From: Sipunculus nudus
Lineage: Eukaryota; Annelida; Sipuncula; Golfingiida; Sipunculidae
Direction of reading: 5' to 3'
DNA: 64,000 bases
Assembly (NCBI GenBank): GCA_026874595.1
Contig: CM049314.1
Span: 38,547,229-38,611,228 of the forward strand
This document shows positions 22,945-35,188 of the stretch, in pieces. The stretch's first letter is position 1, and each line of letters starts with the position of its first letter. The notes below the pieces were generated by a model. It saw only the letters and a program-made list of their open reading frames with translations. It ran no database searches and was not told the origin of the DNA. The translations under genes and the position numbers were made by a program.

Positions 22945-24383
22945 GTCAGCAAGGACAGGGAAACTAAACAACCCCAGAAGAACAACGGCACAATCTTTTG
23001 ATCAAAATGAAAGTTGTGTCCACTTGAGTTTAAATAATGGTAGGGAAGGAAATGATTGCCCTTAAGCTTCAAGATTAAGTTTAGATGTAACAACAGAAAC
23101 AGATAGTGAGGATGAGGATAACTGTCATTTTAAATCTTTATCATATCTGCCAGTTAAATTTAGTTCATATCAAAGGTGAGCCCTCTCAAAAGGCCATTTG
23201 GATAAAGCTGTCAGGTTTGGATAAAAGAGGGAGAGAATTTGTGAAGCAAACTGCTATTCCGAAAATAGATACTATGTGAATATATATATTGTATGCATAA
23301 ATTCTATATGATGTCATTTGTGTTGATTGTAATATGTTTATTTTTATTTTTACTGTTAGAGCGCATGCTTTTGAGGGTGATAATGGCAGCCTAGATAAGT
23401 TTCTCTTCGGGAAACAAGGAACTACACGTAATGGTTAAATAGAAATTACCCAATGTAACATGACATTTCTGGGACTGTTAAGGAAACTGATTAGAATATT
23501 AAATTGCATGAATGAGGATTGGCCATCCGTTTTAAGTCTGTTGTATGTTATGAGATTGCTTTATGATCAGATAATCTTATTCATTCCCAGTCATGATGTT
23601 ATTTTGTATAGGTGTCATGGGTCACCGCTAGTAAGTTCCTACAATTGCAAAACACATTTAATTGTGTGCATATATGGGTAATTGCCTAGGGTATCATTTT
23701 GGTTTAAACCAAGCGTCCTTTAAGTCATTGCGCATATATAGTGAGCCAGAGTATTCATAAACATCTGTATTTGTTATGAGAATGAATATGTATGAATTGT
23801 TACTAATGTTTATTCACTGGATTATCCTATGTTTTTATCCAATATAACACAGATTATATTAACTCAGTCTACAGATATGGTTTCATTCATTTATAAATAA
23901 GATATATGTTAGATGACAATACTCGTTTATATAAACCTTGTGTTATGATATAATATACATGTACTTGCAATGATTGTATCAGGAATGCTATGAACCTTCC
24001 ATATAATGAATTTTTCAGTTCATTTGAAATATGTATTTTATCTGTGTATGTTACATGTCTCATATGTGTCTGTAATCTTGGCATATATGAAACACATCAT
24101 ATGTTATTAACCTTCATTTATGTGAAATTTGACATGGTTTCTGACTAATGTTTTGAAATGTTCTGTTTGTTTGTAACATTAAGTTCCTTTGCATTTGTTT
24201 ATCTAGCATTGTATATCCTTATAGTGATTACGGTAAAGGTCACATTTTGTTATTAACATTATTTTTTTGTAGTGCAATGTCAGAAATTGTTATATTTCTT
24301 CATCTTTCTTAATAATCTAAAATTTATAGTGAATTGGCCATACTTTAAAATTGTGTGGCCACAATTTTAAATAAGCGGCCCCA
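22945..24383. other. Non-coding interior of the LTR element
   Basis: 1.4 kb with no pol domain in any frame. Near the right LTR is a 9-bp hairpin (AAAATTGTG / CACAATTTT, about 24349-24370). The absence of pol between near-identical LTRs suggests mobilisation in trans. Confidence 0.6.
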
Positions 24384-25116
24384 TGTTATGATTATGGTGA
24401 TTATTGGGCCAAATAACTATAAATTCTTGTTACCCTTTAGTTTAGCTTGTTATACAGGTTCATCCAGTACAAGCATGTAAGCAGAATCCTTACCCCCTGT
24501 AGCTCAGAAACCCTTTACTGGTCATCTTGTGTTGACAGGGGTCTCCTCTGAGTAATTGTTTGTGTTCAGGATTGTTTAACATTGCTCCTCCACTGAGCAA
24601 CTTGATCTTAAGGTTGTCAACTTGACTTATCAACCAGATTTGTCATTTTATATAAGACTTTATGTAAGTTCATTATGTTAATATATTTAGATGATATGGA
24701 TGGTCAAGATTTTCCTTAGTTCTAAATGGACAGTATTTTTAATGCTTGTCTTAGGTCAGTATTATAATATTCAGTAGCTTAAATCAAGTATCTGGTTAGT
24801 TAGTCAGGTTTAGGAACATGTACTTAAGGGCTTTACAGGCCTCGGATAGACAGGCACTTTTGGGCAATTTTATACAGAGCAGGACTCTGTCCTGTTTTTA
24901 TTTAAATTCATAAAGCCTCATATTATTAGATTAGAAACTTTTTTAAAGGAAGATCTTATGATCATTTTTGTAGTTAGAAATGTCAACCTTCGACATTTTG
25001 GATATATATTTTAATTTGTGAACTAGGAAGAAAATAAACTTTATTATTACCATATGGATGGACTTTATCATGATTTATCATGATCGGTGAAAAAAAGTGA
25101 ACAAGAATACATGGAC

Positions 25117-25173
<57 letters not shown>

Positions 25174-25223
25174 CTACGTGGAGCTAATTCCCCCGTTTCC
25201 CTGGATGCCCAAGGAACTTAACA
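24384..25223. repeat. Right LTR
   Basis: Starts TGTTATGATTATGGTGATTA and ends AAGGAACTTAACA. It is longer than the left copy mainly because of an (AT)n expansion at about 25118-25168. Confidence 0.92.
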
Positions 25224-25558
25224 CCACATTAAAAAAAATCACTTTTTTTTCAGTTGGTCCTGGTGGTGTATAGAGAGGGATTTATTAATATAACCACATT
25301 CTAGGATGCAAATAGTCTGATTATCATTCATGGGGTAATTAACATACCTACAACCAAATTATTCGTACGACTGTAATTTTCAGAAAAAGTATGAAAACAC
25401 ACCTTCTGGCCAAGAAGAGGCACATAGGCCAACACACAAGGGGGGGAATAATGTGAAATTTTACTAATGCAGATTTTCACAATGAATATTGCGAAATATT
25501 TTTATCGTGCCTCAAAAATAATAAGATGTTTGAATTATGATATAGTTATCATACTTAC

Positions 25559-25850
25559 ACAGATGAAACACGAGACAGGAGCTGTAGACAGTATTTGTTG
25601 CAATTGCGCTTGACACAGACTGGACACTGCCACTCCTAAATTTTCTTGTACTGGCCCTGACCCGCTGCCGGTGTCAGCGTTAGTGAGCGTCCACCCCCCT
25701 GACTACGGAGTCTGTGTGAACCAAACAGGGCTTTCATAATAAATTATAAGCCAGGCGTCCCAGCCTACCCTCCCCTAAGTAAGCTGAGCCTAACCCCACC
25801 CAGTCCAACGGAAAAGTAGCCGCCTTCATCGAAGAAACTTTCATGATCTC
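25559..25850 (-). other. Duplicated putative leader exon, copy A
   Basis: On the minus strand this stretch ends at TCTGT/GTAAGTAT, a strong splice donor just below 25559. A diverged copy at 38984-39290 has the same donor and shares ATGA(A/T)AGCCCTGTTTGG, CACTAACGCTGACACCGGCA and the donor. Frames differ between the copies, so it is more likely 5' untranslated than coding. The next minus-strand gene is the UGT at 20.9 kb; splicing to it is conjecture. The upstream border is uncertain. Confidence 0.4.
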
Positions 25851-26739
25851 TGATGGGTCAATCTGATATACCTAACATTTTAGTCACCCTTGGTGGCTAA
25901 CTCTCATAGTTGAACACCTGCTACTTACCGAATGTACATATAGTAATTCAATGTGACATTGTCCCGGCATCTGATTGTCGTTTTGCTGATGTTACTAAAA
26001 CCCTTATGTGTAGTGCCGGCGCTACAACTCGATCGCTAAGGGGGACAGACCCCAGAGGCGTGCATCCCTAGCCGTTATCCTCCAATACTCGCCCATTCAA
26101 ACGGGCAGCACAGATGACCAGGGAGTCGCATGACCTCTAGACTTCATTTATCAAGCAGAGGGACGGCACACCGTGTGCTTGGTGCCTGTCCCGGTGAGCC
26201 GACCACTTGTTACACAAGTGACCATAAGCGATTATTTAAGCCTGCGACATGTATTACATTTTCAGCTGGATGGGCCAGGACACTTTAGGTCAGCGAGATG
26301 ATAAAATTCATGCCTACCGCTAAACCTGCAACAGGTCGAGGAATGATTTTTTTTTTCATTTTTTATCACGTTTATTAATGTTTAGTGATCGTTTTATAAC
26401 TCATGTATCAATTGGCTCCTTCTGTGGGGTGCAGATAGTTTACTTTCTTTCTCCAGGGGGCCCCACTTTCACTAAGGGGTAAGGACTACATGAGAATCCT
26501 CCTATAATTGAGCACACAGACGCCACCTGTAGTGATAATTGTAAATTATTGGAACTGTTCATCGCAGCAATAGGGCAGCTGGACAAAGGGTCAACAGCGT
26601 AACAGTATAGGGGTTGCTTTGACTTGGGTATGTTGATGTAAGATCAGAATCTGACAAAATAATAGGGACCTACGCAGGTCTAGCCTACCGCTGGCTGTGT
26701 AACTAAAGGTCGGCTCGATGGGACAGGTCTTTCTTAAAC

Positions 26740-27400
26740 CTCAAAGTATCGAAACGTACCGAAAAATTACCAATATGTACCGGAAAGTTACCGAAAGTAC
26801 TGAACAATTATCTGAAAGTGACTGAAAAGAATTTAAAGCACCTTTTAATTAATGGAAAAAAGTACCAAAATTGTTTCAGACTGTCAGTTAAGATAGCAGA
26901 ATTTGATGCTCTTTTTCATTCTTTATACAGGATGTTGCAAAGTGACTGAAATGTGACTGAAAAGCACCATAACGTTACAAAATATTACCAAATAAGTACT
27001 AAAAAAATAAAATAAAGACTAAAAATACAAAAAAATACAATAAAAATATCAAAAAGTACCGAAATGTTATCAAAAAGTACAAAAATAGGCCTACGTACAG
27101 CCAATACTGACTAGATTATTAACTGTTCAATAATGCAATAATTTTCAATATATTTTCTGAACTTCTTATAATTTGCTTATATATTCATATAAGCATACAG
27201 TTATTTTTGGACAACTTTTAAACATTCTTTTATTTTGTCTTTTCATTGAATTTTTTTATAACTTTTCAGTAATTTTCGGTCTCTTCAGTAACTTTTTGGT
27301 TTTACTCATTTACTTTCGGTAATTTTTTTGGAAACTTTTCAGTACTATACGGTTACAGTACTTTTCTGTTTGGTACTTTCTTAAGCTAGAACCGACTGGG
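26740..27400. repeat. Foldback element built of GTACCGAAA-like words
   Basis: The left part repeats words such as AACGTACCGAAAAATTACC and GTTACCGAAAGTACTG. The right part carries the reverse complements (TTTCAGTAATTTTCGGT, TAACTTTTTGG, TACTTTCGGTAATTTTTT). The centre is AT-rich. This fits a non-autonomous DNA element with long, internally repetitive inverted termini. Exact ends and target duplication are not resolved. Confidence 0.6.
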
Positions 27401-27902
27401 ATAGGCCATATTTGGTAGGCTTGATAAGTGAAACCAGCGGTCTCTGGGTCTGTATATACTACATGAATGTGCTTAATGAATTATTTCTAGCCTCCACTGG
27501 TACTTGCACCATAATTTGGGAACAAAATATATTTTGCGGCAGTCGACACTTGCGCCCCCTTCCTTAAATATATAGACAGACTTTTATCATAACAACGAAC
27601 TTATGTTAAAGCAAATGTTGATTAGTTTTCAGTAGATTTTTAATGTTAATTTATAGGCACTGATTCACAGAATGGATGAAAAACGACGGAGCACCATTTC
27701 ACTGAATATCACTATGGCCAGTACAATGTTTTCGCAACCTCACACAGGAAAGACACCTAATATTAACAGCGGAATCAGTTTCCTTAACATGGGAGCCCTT
27801 TTGTATTGGTCGGGGGAAACATGTCCTGCCCCCCCCCCTTAAAAAATAAAAATAAAAAATACTCAAACATAATTAAACTGGGGCGGGGTCTATAAATATG
27901 GC

Positions 27903-27958
27903 ATTATATATATATATATATATATGCATATATATATATATGTATGTATATATGTATT

Positions 27959-27989
<31 letters not shown>

Positions 27990-28016
27990 GCATATATATA
28001 TATATATATATATATT
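27903..28016. repeat. Imperfect (TA)n microsatellite
   Basis: TA tract interrupted by TATGCATATA and TATGTATG. Confidence 0.95.
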
Positions 28017-28529
28017 ATGTACACCAAATTATTTACAACATCCCTATTTGCCACATAAAAATGCAATTATTTTTCAGAAAAGAAACTGGAAAATATAAAC
28101 AAAATGTCAGTATTGGCCCAAAGAATTCAATAAACCGTGGAACTCATACCCGAAAAAGGTATACATTTAGGATTGGCTTGTTATAGGCCGTTGGAAAACA
28201 TGGGTCTCCCTTCCTTGTAGGAAAAGGGGGTGGACAACATATGCAGTGTTTATAACCATAAATAATCAGTACACTAATATACTGATAGAGTTTACATGTT
28301 TTCTAATATAAGAGTTTTACAGAAAACAAGAGGCACAGGGCTTTATTAACAAATTACTAATAATAAGACACCCATTCTCGTGCCGTCTGACACTAGTAAC
28401 GCACTATTCATTTTCACTTGATATAAAGTTAACAAGCATAAAACTCAAGTTCATCGTGAAGTAAAATACGTTTCGTCTACTTAGTTATTCACTTTTTCTA
28501 CAATTTTCATGACATTCAAGTATCACGGA

Positions 28530-29130
28530 CCCTAATAACAACGAATTATGTAGTCGTGATGAGCATAAATTTTGTTACGGAGATAAATTAAAATCAGATT
28601 CTGTAACACTAGGCAGCGTGAAAGGCCTAGGGGAATGAATAAAGAAGTCAGTGCTTTTTTTGTTAACAAATAATTATTAAGTATTCTTAAAACAACACTA
28701 ACATTACAATACACTAAATCAATACAATTACACGGTATAAAAACAGTATAACAGTAAATCAATACATTTACACAGTATAATAAAAAAAAGTATACAGTAC
28801 CAGAGTGTCCGGATCCTAGGCTTTTCTGGATACCAACACTGTAATAGCTCAAGTCCTTTAAATCATATAATGCAGATGAACAGTTCACGTAAATATTCTC
28901 AGAGAATAATATTCCGATGTAATCAGGAAAACAATCGGTTGTAATTCAAAAGTGAAGTTCTGGTAATAGTCCAAAAGGCAAACTGAAGACTTTATCAAAT
29001 CCGTTACAAATTTCGAAGAAGATCTATAAATTCTGCAACTATCGGAAAGGTCCTCAAACTGACTCGCACTCTTTCGTGTCCGCTGGAATTTTTCTCTCTC
29101 TCCTCCCTGGGCTCTAAACACAGCCCCTAA
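28530..29130. repeat. Dispersed repeat family, copy 1
   Basis: Matches 63590-64000 in the same orientation, with shared runs such as AAATCAGATTCTGTAACACT, GGGGAATGAATAAAGAAGTC and TTTTTTTGTTAACAAATAA. Copy 2 leaves the window. Type unknown; open frames here are not conserved between the copies. Confidence 0.8.
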
Positions 29131-30734
29131 TTTTTAGCTTCTCATCCCAAAGCCGAGAAACTTTTATTTCACGAACAATCCAGAGAACAGAACAATACAT
29201 AATACACACGCGCCCAAAGAACAATACAAGACACGCGATCATAGAGCGCGAATAGCCCAGAAAATTGCAGATTAGCACGAGCGCTGTGTCTTTACATGCC
29301 AGGGCACCCAGTACGGATTACGCACTGTGTCTCTACATGCCATAGCCAAGGGCTTAAGCCTAATACAAAACAGGATTTCAACAGCGCACAATAACAAGTG
29401 ACTCATGGGTCATGACGCTCAGCTGCCAAGCATGACCTGCGACATCATGGGCTGCAATTCACAACTTCTAGAAAAATTGTTGCAGAACCTGTATGCCAAT
29501 TTTGTTTAAACTTTCTACATTGCCATAAATACTTATCATATATGTCTGGTTAAAACATAGTGAATGATGGTCCGAGGCAAATGTATGGTTGTTGAGCTAT
29601 CAGGAACTAATCCCACAGCCTGCTCGATACCTGTCAGTCTCAAAAGGAATACCACACAGGCCACATATAAGATCAAAATATGGCAAAAGATCAAGGAAAT
29701 CCATGCAAGAATTATTGTGAAACGGGTGCTTCCATTTTAATTTTTATTCAATACAAGCCAACTGTACAGAGCTTTCATGAATGATGGTCATATTTATTAA
29801 GAAATCTTTGACCCAATGCAAGATTACATTAATATACATCCCACTGCATTCACTTTAATAGTTTTTGAGATTATATGTTCTAAAGGAATTTAAAGATGGC
29901 GTCCTGGTGGCCATATTGGATTTCTGACAGGTCGGAAATTGAACAACAAACATCCTCTAAAAGGGACCAAACATCATAAAAAATCACAGAAACTGTCCTG
30001 GCAAAAGGATTTCTAAAATGGCTACCTGGCAGACATAATGGTTTTCTGACAAGTCACACATCCTCCAATAAGACACTAAACTTGTAGCAATTGCTTCAAA
30101 GAATGTAACAGTTATAAATGTCCAAAACAATTCAAAAGGCATGATCAGGTTGGAGAGCTCTCATATCAGATTTATGAACATGCAAATGTAAAAAGTGCAA
30201 GTCCAATTTGTTTTAATTATCAGCTTGCTATTCAATGGGGTCAGCAGGGTATGTAAACTGCAAAACCTAAAAGAAAGGAAATGCAGAAAGCATCACTAAG
30301 AGTCTTGTAATCAAATAAAGCCATCCTAAATCCAGGTACAGACCCACATATTATCAGAACAAACACTTGCTGGTATATCTGATGATTTGTATAATAATAT
30401 TCAGATATCTGGAAAACTAAGTTTATTGCTATGATTCCATGATATAAACTGCAAAATGTTCCCATCATTTATAAATCAGTAGCTAAACTTAACACTTAAC
30501 TCTCATAGTCTTAATGCCTGGCCAAAGCATTCTGGCAACAGTGTTTTTGTTATGCATTAATGATATATCCTTATCACTCCATGAGCTGATACAAAAGGGA
30601 GTCATATATCACAAGTGTCACTGACAATTATGGGCACATAGTGAGATGTACCAGTTGTGAGTGCCATATGGTTATATATATACAAGAAAACAAGAAAAAT
30701 AGAGATGGTCAACAAAATAAGTTATTGTGAACAT

Positions 30735-31345
30735 CCCTGACCTATGACCTTGGCCTTTAGCCCACATATCAACTGGATTCTTTCTAAATGATGGGTAACT
30801 ACTAACCACTTACATCTGGCCGGGTGTAATTACTTGGCAACCAATGAGTGAATAACTTAGACCTGCAACCTTTAACCTCCTGACCAGCTGACCTCAAAAT
30901 CAATTAGTTATTTCTTCATGCAAAAAGACCCATAAATATGAAGTTTAAATCAAATTCAGTGATGCATAGATATGGCATATGTAAAAGACTGAAGGTTTGG
31001 GTTGAACAGTTTCACTTGAAATATGTTCACAAGCATTTAGAACAATATTGTGACCTTGACCTTTGACCTTTTGAACTCAACATCAATAGGCTTCTTCTCC
31101 TATTAGTAGGTAAGCCATATATGACAGATGGAAAGTATAGATTGAAAAGTTTGCTGAAAATGACTCCACGCAAGCAGAGGGTGCTGTGAACTTGACCTTT
31201 GACCTCAAAATCAACAGGTCTTTTCCCCTGTTGGCAGAGAAGCGATATCAGTGCTGAAAGGTTTGGAATGAAAGGTCTAGCTTGAAATGTGTCCACAACC
31301 TTTTAAACAAGGGACCTATGGGTCACTGTGCTCAGCTGACGTTAA
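30735..31345. repeat. Tandem TGACCT repeat, block 1
   Basis: About four diverged units of roughly 145-160 bp. The consensus begins GTGACCTTGACCTTTGACCT, continues CTCAAAATCAATAGG-CTTCT and CCTGTTGGTAGG, and ends AAAGGTTTGG-ATGAAA. Related units lie at 33218-33500, 44985-45420, 53215-53400 and 53790-54180. Unit length recalls bivalve satellite families such as BIV160, but I have not compared sequences. Confidence 0.7.
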
Positions 31346-33107
31346 CCTTGAAGGTAAAAATCTAAAATAATATCAAATGGAGATAAGTGTAAGAGGAAGA
31401 GGTAATAAAGGCCATGGTTGGTTTATATGATTGGTTTGTATTGATGAGCAAGAAATTGTTGCAAAAAATATTTTGTGACCTGACCATGTGTTTCCTAATG
31501 TTAAAACTAAAGCATGTGAGCAGTTTGTGAACAAATGATCTGTACTATTACCATGATTATTAGTTGTTTTTTCGATTAACTGTTGACATTTCAGTAGTTT
31601 ACACATTTGTTCAATTGGATCTATTTTTTTGTATAATATATATTATTAAATATATATGTATTTTTTTAATGAAATGTATACAGTTGAAATAGAGCTAATA
31701 AACAACATAAAACAGGGCAAACAAAGCCTGATCTCAAATTCTGCTGAGGCAGGAAAATAATGAACAAATGTTTGTATTAAATCCTCATTTTTTTATCACA
31801 TCAATTATTTTCTAATTTAAGTTTATATTTCTATACATTTCCAATTTAACATATATATCTGAATATAAAAGTTGATTCATAATTTTCAACTGCATCATCA
31901 TAAATCTCAATCTTGTCAGATAACACCACATCATGCATACAAATGTTTATTTATTTTTTACCACAAAAATATATCTTTTAAATCTGCAAAACAATAAATA
32001 TCTAAAAATAATACTTGATTTAGATTTCACAATTTCTAATTGTGTCTTTATTTATCCATAATGTGCTTCATATTTTATAATAATTTAAGCACACTGATGG
32101 GTTCAATTATATTTGTTAAAATCATTTAAAAGAAAATTGATTTCTTTAAAAATGCTACATTACACAACATTGCATCTTCTTGATTACACCTTGAATTATT
32201 TTTTCAAGGAAAGTTTTTGCATATCGGAGTGGAAACAGCATTACAATTAAGGAGATACAGTGAAAACAATAACAAATAGTGCATAACACATGGTGGGTTG
32301 GGTTTGCGGGGGGGGGGGGGTGTGATTGGGGTGGTGATATGAGAATAACTGTACACCTGTCACAGCAGGGGATCTCCCCCAGTGACTGTAACAAATCAGA
32401 AACCCTGGCATAGCTGACTTCCAGTGACCTGGAGTGGAACCCTGTATCTGTAATCAAATGAAGTGACTACAGAAAAAAAAATCAATAACTAGCTTAATTT
32501 TCAAGCTTTTATTTTCAAATTTCAGATTTAGAAAAACTAAATATTTATGTTTACATGCTGTGAAAATTAAATCAATGGTGCTTACAGGAAAAAAACGTGC
32601 CATGGTCAAAAATGGGCAAAATTTAAGGTACTGATTTTTTTTTTAAGCTAATAACTTAAAAAATTTACAAAATTCAGATCTAATTTTCGGTAAACAATTG
32701 AATCTTAATTAAACATAGTTATACACTTGAGAAAATAGACTCTAGTTTCAAAATTTTTCATGTTAAGTGAGTTAATATTTTTCCTGATTTTTTACAAAGT
32801 CCATTATGTTTGGGCCCATAACTTAAAGAATTTATACTTTACAGACTTAATTACCTGCATGTACATAGGAACTATATAGAGGAATATTTATGGTAAATAT
32901 GAGGAAAAACAGATGAGTGGTTTTGATATTAGGCAGTCCTGAAGTGTGAAAATAGGATTTTAATAAAAAATTGAGGTTTTTCCTTAATTTCTCAAAGGAA
33001 TAAAGTCGCAAAGACCCAGTTTTCGGCTTGGTAGGAGATCTTGGGGACATCTAACATTATGCTGAATTTTGGATTCCTAGGTCTTACGGTTTCAAAACGT
33101 GCCACAT

Positions 33108-33172
33108 CTACGGACGGACGGACGGACGGACGGACGGACGGACGGACAGACGGACGGACGACGGACAATGGA
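33108..33172. repeat. (GGAC)n array
   Basis: CGGA/GGAC tetranucleotide repeats. The same GGACGG-rich stretch followed by a conserved tail (TATAGCTCA..TGACT..AGTCAGCTGAGCTAAAAA) recurs at 33640-33740 and weakly at 38060-38150. Confidence 0.9.
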
Positions 33173-33217
33173 CCACGACTATAGCTCAGATGACTTATAG
33201 TCAGCTGAGCTAAAAAA

Positions 33218-33745
33218 TGGATCCTGTGACCCTGAAATTTGATCTTGTGACCTCAACATCTATAGGATTCTTCTCCCACTTAGTAGGTGAGCTACATGTG
33301 AAAGATCAAAGAATTGGGATGAAAGGTTTGGCTTAAAATGCATCCTGAGGCTTCTCAAAGAAGTTGGTTCTGTGACCTTGACCTTTGACCTTGTGATCTC
33401 AAAATAATTATGGTTCTTCCCCTGTTGGTAGGTGAGCTGTATGTGAAAGATGGAAGGTTTGGGATGAAAATTTTGGCTAAAAGAATTATTTCTGGGGGGT
33501 GCGTACACACCCTATAACTTCGAGAATATAGGTCGCAGGGACCTAATTTCAGGTTTGCAAGGAGATCTTTTCAGAACCTCTAAGACTGCATAGGGTTCAT
33601 GGCCCTAGCCCCTATGGTTACGAATTGTGCCCTGCTAACGGAAGGACGGCCGGCCGGACGGCCGGACGGACAGACGGAAGGACGCCGGACAAAGACCCAT
33701 CGCTATAGCCCAGCATGACTGAAAGTCAGCTGAGCTAAAAATGAC
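33218..33745. repeat. Tandem TGACCT repeat, block 2, with GGAC-rich tail
   Basis: Two units of the TGACCT repeat (from about 33225 and 33370). A segment matching 33000-33110 follows (TCGCAGGGACCTAATTTCAGG versus TCGCAAAGACCCAGTTTTCGG, shown in part), then a second GGAC/GGCC-rich tail ending GTCAGCTGAGCTAAAAA. Confidence 0.65.
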
Positions 33746-33974
33746 ACCTGAAAAAAACACTAAATAGTCCTTTTGAATCAAATTTACTTGATTTTTCTTT
33801 ACTTTCTCCAGTTAAGGATATTTTGCATACATCTCATCTTTCACTTTTCCATTACAGCGCTGAATAGAAATGAGTAGGTCAGTATAAATTATCATCATAT
33901 GTTTATTAGGTATATATCCATAATTGTGAATATTAATTTGTGTTACTGTTTGAACATACGTATATGTTTTTCTT

Positions 33975-33980
<6 letters not shown>

Positions 33981-34049
<69 letters not shown>
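33981..34049. repeat. (AT)n microsatellite
   Basis: Uninterrupted AT tract about 0.2 kb beyond the stop of the innexin-like gene. Confidence 0.95.
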
Positions 34050-34054
<5 letters not shown>

Positions 34055-34241
34055 AATCTTACACGAAATTTCAGAGTTTATGTAAAAGTCTTTATTAAGT
34101 TGTGAACAAAATCCGCTCCAAACGTAATTCTGCAAGTAACTATTTTGTCATGACAATATATATATCAAGTCTAATGTATGGGTAAATATATAAAAAAACC
34201 GTTAAATGCTGCATGTGACTCGTTTCTGTTAACTAAGATAA

Positions 34242-35188
34242 TTAAATCATGCTCGCTTCCTGTTTTGGAACTTCTGGTTTTTCTTGCAAAGGTAGGGTTG
34301 GGTAAAGTGGAGTAGTTTCCGAGTCATTCGGTGCATGTAACCCTCCACCCTGGGGCAGAACGACCACCTGCGGGACCCCAGTATTCCCCATAAACATGGC
34401 GGCCAAATTCATGTCACTGCAGCCGAACAGCAGACGATCCGTGGTGGACGAGATGACCTCTGACCCGTAGGCCGCGGTGACGTCAGTTGAGGAGGGAGCC
34501 AGTAAGACGGTCTGAATCAAGTGAAGCAAGATCATCAACGCCAGAACACCACACAAGACGACGTCAGCGTAGATCACCAGCTGTGGTATACAGGACGGCA
34601 TTTCCGGTTCTGGTGGTGTCCCGATGCACTGCACGGTGAAGCGCCTGATATTTCCAAGTTGTCTTATGTCAAAGTCACATAGATAAACTTGGCTACCTTC
34701 AGATGCCTGTGGGGCCTCCATTAAAGAGGCGGGTATCAGATTCCTTGTCTTACCCAACATGATAACCATACAAATAAAATATATCAGCTGTACAACGATG
34801 TAGCTGACTCCAGTGAAGAAGGATGATTTCAGACGCAGCGCCGCCTTGACTTGATTGCCGGAACCACTGACGCCCGCCTGCAGAACTCGCGCCTGCGTAG
34901 TTGCCCTTCCGGCTATATTTCTCAGGAGTAGATACGCTATAGCAACAATAGCTGCTTCAGCAACTAGACAAGCCTCAATGCCGTACTTGGCAAAACCGGT
35001 CGCCCATGTGTAATATCTCTTGTAATCCTCTGTCTTGAAATGTACGTATTTATCGCTCTCATTTTGTGGCCGGAAGTCGACTGGATGGGGTCGGTATTTT
35101 CTATCAGTTTCCCTGCATTTGCGCGTCACGTAATTTGTGTGTGCATCGGTAAACTGTGACGGCGTCCAGCATGAAACATCGAGTTCTC
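34242..35188 (-). CDS. Innexin-like exon 2
   Basis: The acceptor TTTTTTTTCCAAG precedes GAGAACTCGATG, and the exon completes a Gly codon begun in exon 1. It encodes residue 44 to the stop: loop 1, three membrane segments and an 85-residue cytoplasmic tail rich in Pro, Gly and Glu. An AATAAA on the minus strand (34096-34091) lies about 146 bp past the stop. Confidence 0.85.

Larger units (their letters stand above)
21426..25223. mobile_element. LTR retrotransposon, non-autonomous or degraded
   Basis: Two direct repeats of 802 and 840 bp (21426-22227 and 24384-25223) flank 2.16 kb. The right copy starts TG and both end CA; the left copy begins TA, a single change. CCAC lies directly outside both ends (21422-21425 and 25224-25227), a 4-bp target-site duplication. 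The base after the left LTR begins TGGTGGAG, a primer-site-like TGG. No clear polypurine tract precedes the right LTR. Inside is a broken gag-like region with two zinc knuckles; no protease, reverse transcriptase or integrase is recognisable. The LTRs differ at only roughly 2% of aligned sites by eye, apart from an AT expansion. Confidence 0.9.
25224..28520. other. Gene-free stretch with duplicated segment A
   Basis: About 25.56-26.1 kb and 27.5-27.6 kb match parts of 38.98-42.1 kb at low identity. Shared words include GAACACCTGCTACT near 25913 and 41354, and (C/A)AGT(C/A)GACACTT near 27541 and 42063. A foldback repeat occupies about 26740-27400. No gene supported. Confidence 0.5.
29131..34241. 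other. Gene-free stretch rich in dispersed repeats
   Basis: Holds a region with paired words such as GATGGCGTCCTGGTGGCCATATTGG (split here as GATGGCGTCCTGG and TGGCCATATTGG) near 29895 with a weaker echo near 30017, two blocks of a TGACCTTGACCTTTGACC repeat, a GGAC tetranucleotide array and a long (AT)n tract. No gene supported on either strand. Confidence 0.6.

Noticed and set aside
22945-24383. A pol gene in the LTR element
   Set aside because: No reverse transcriptase, protease or integrase motif in any frame.
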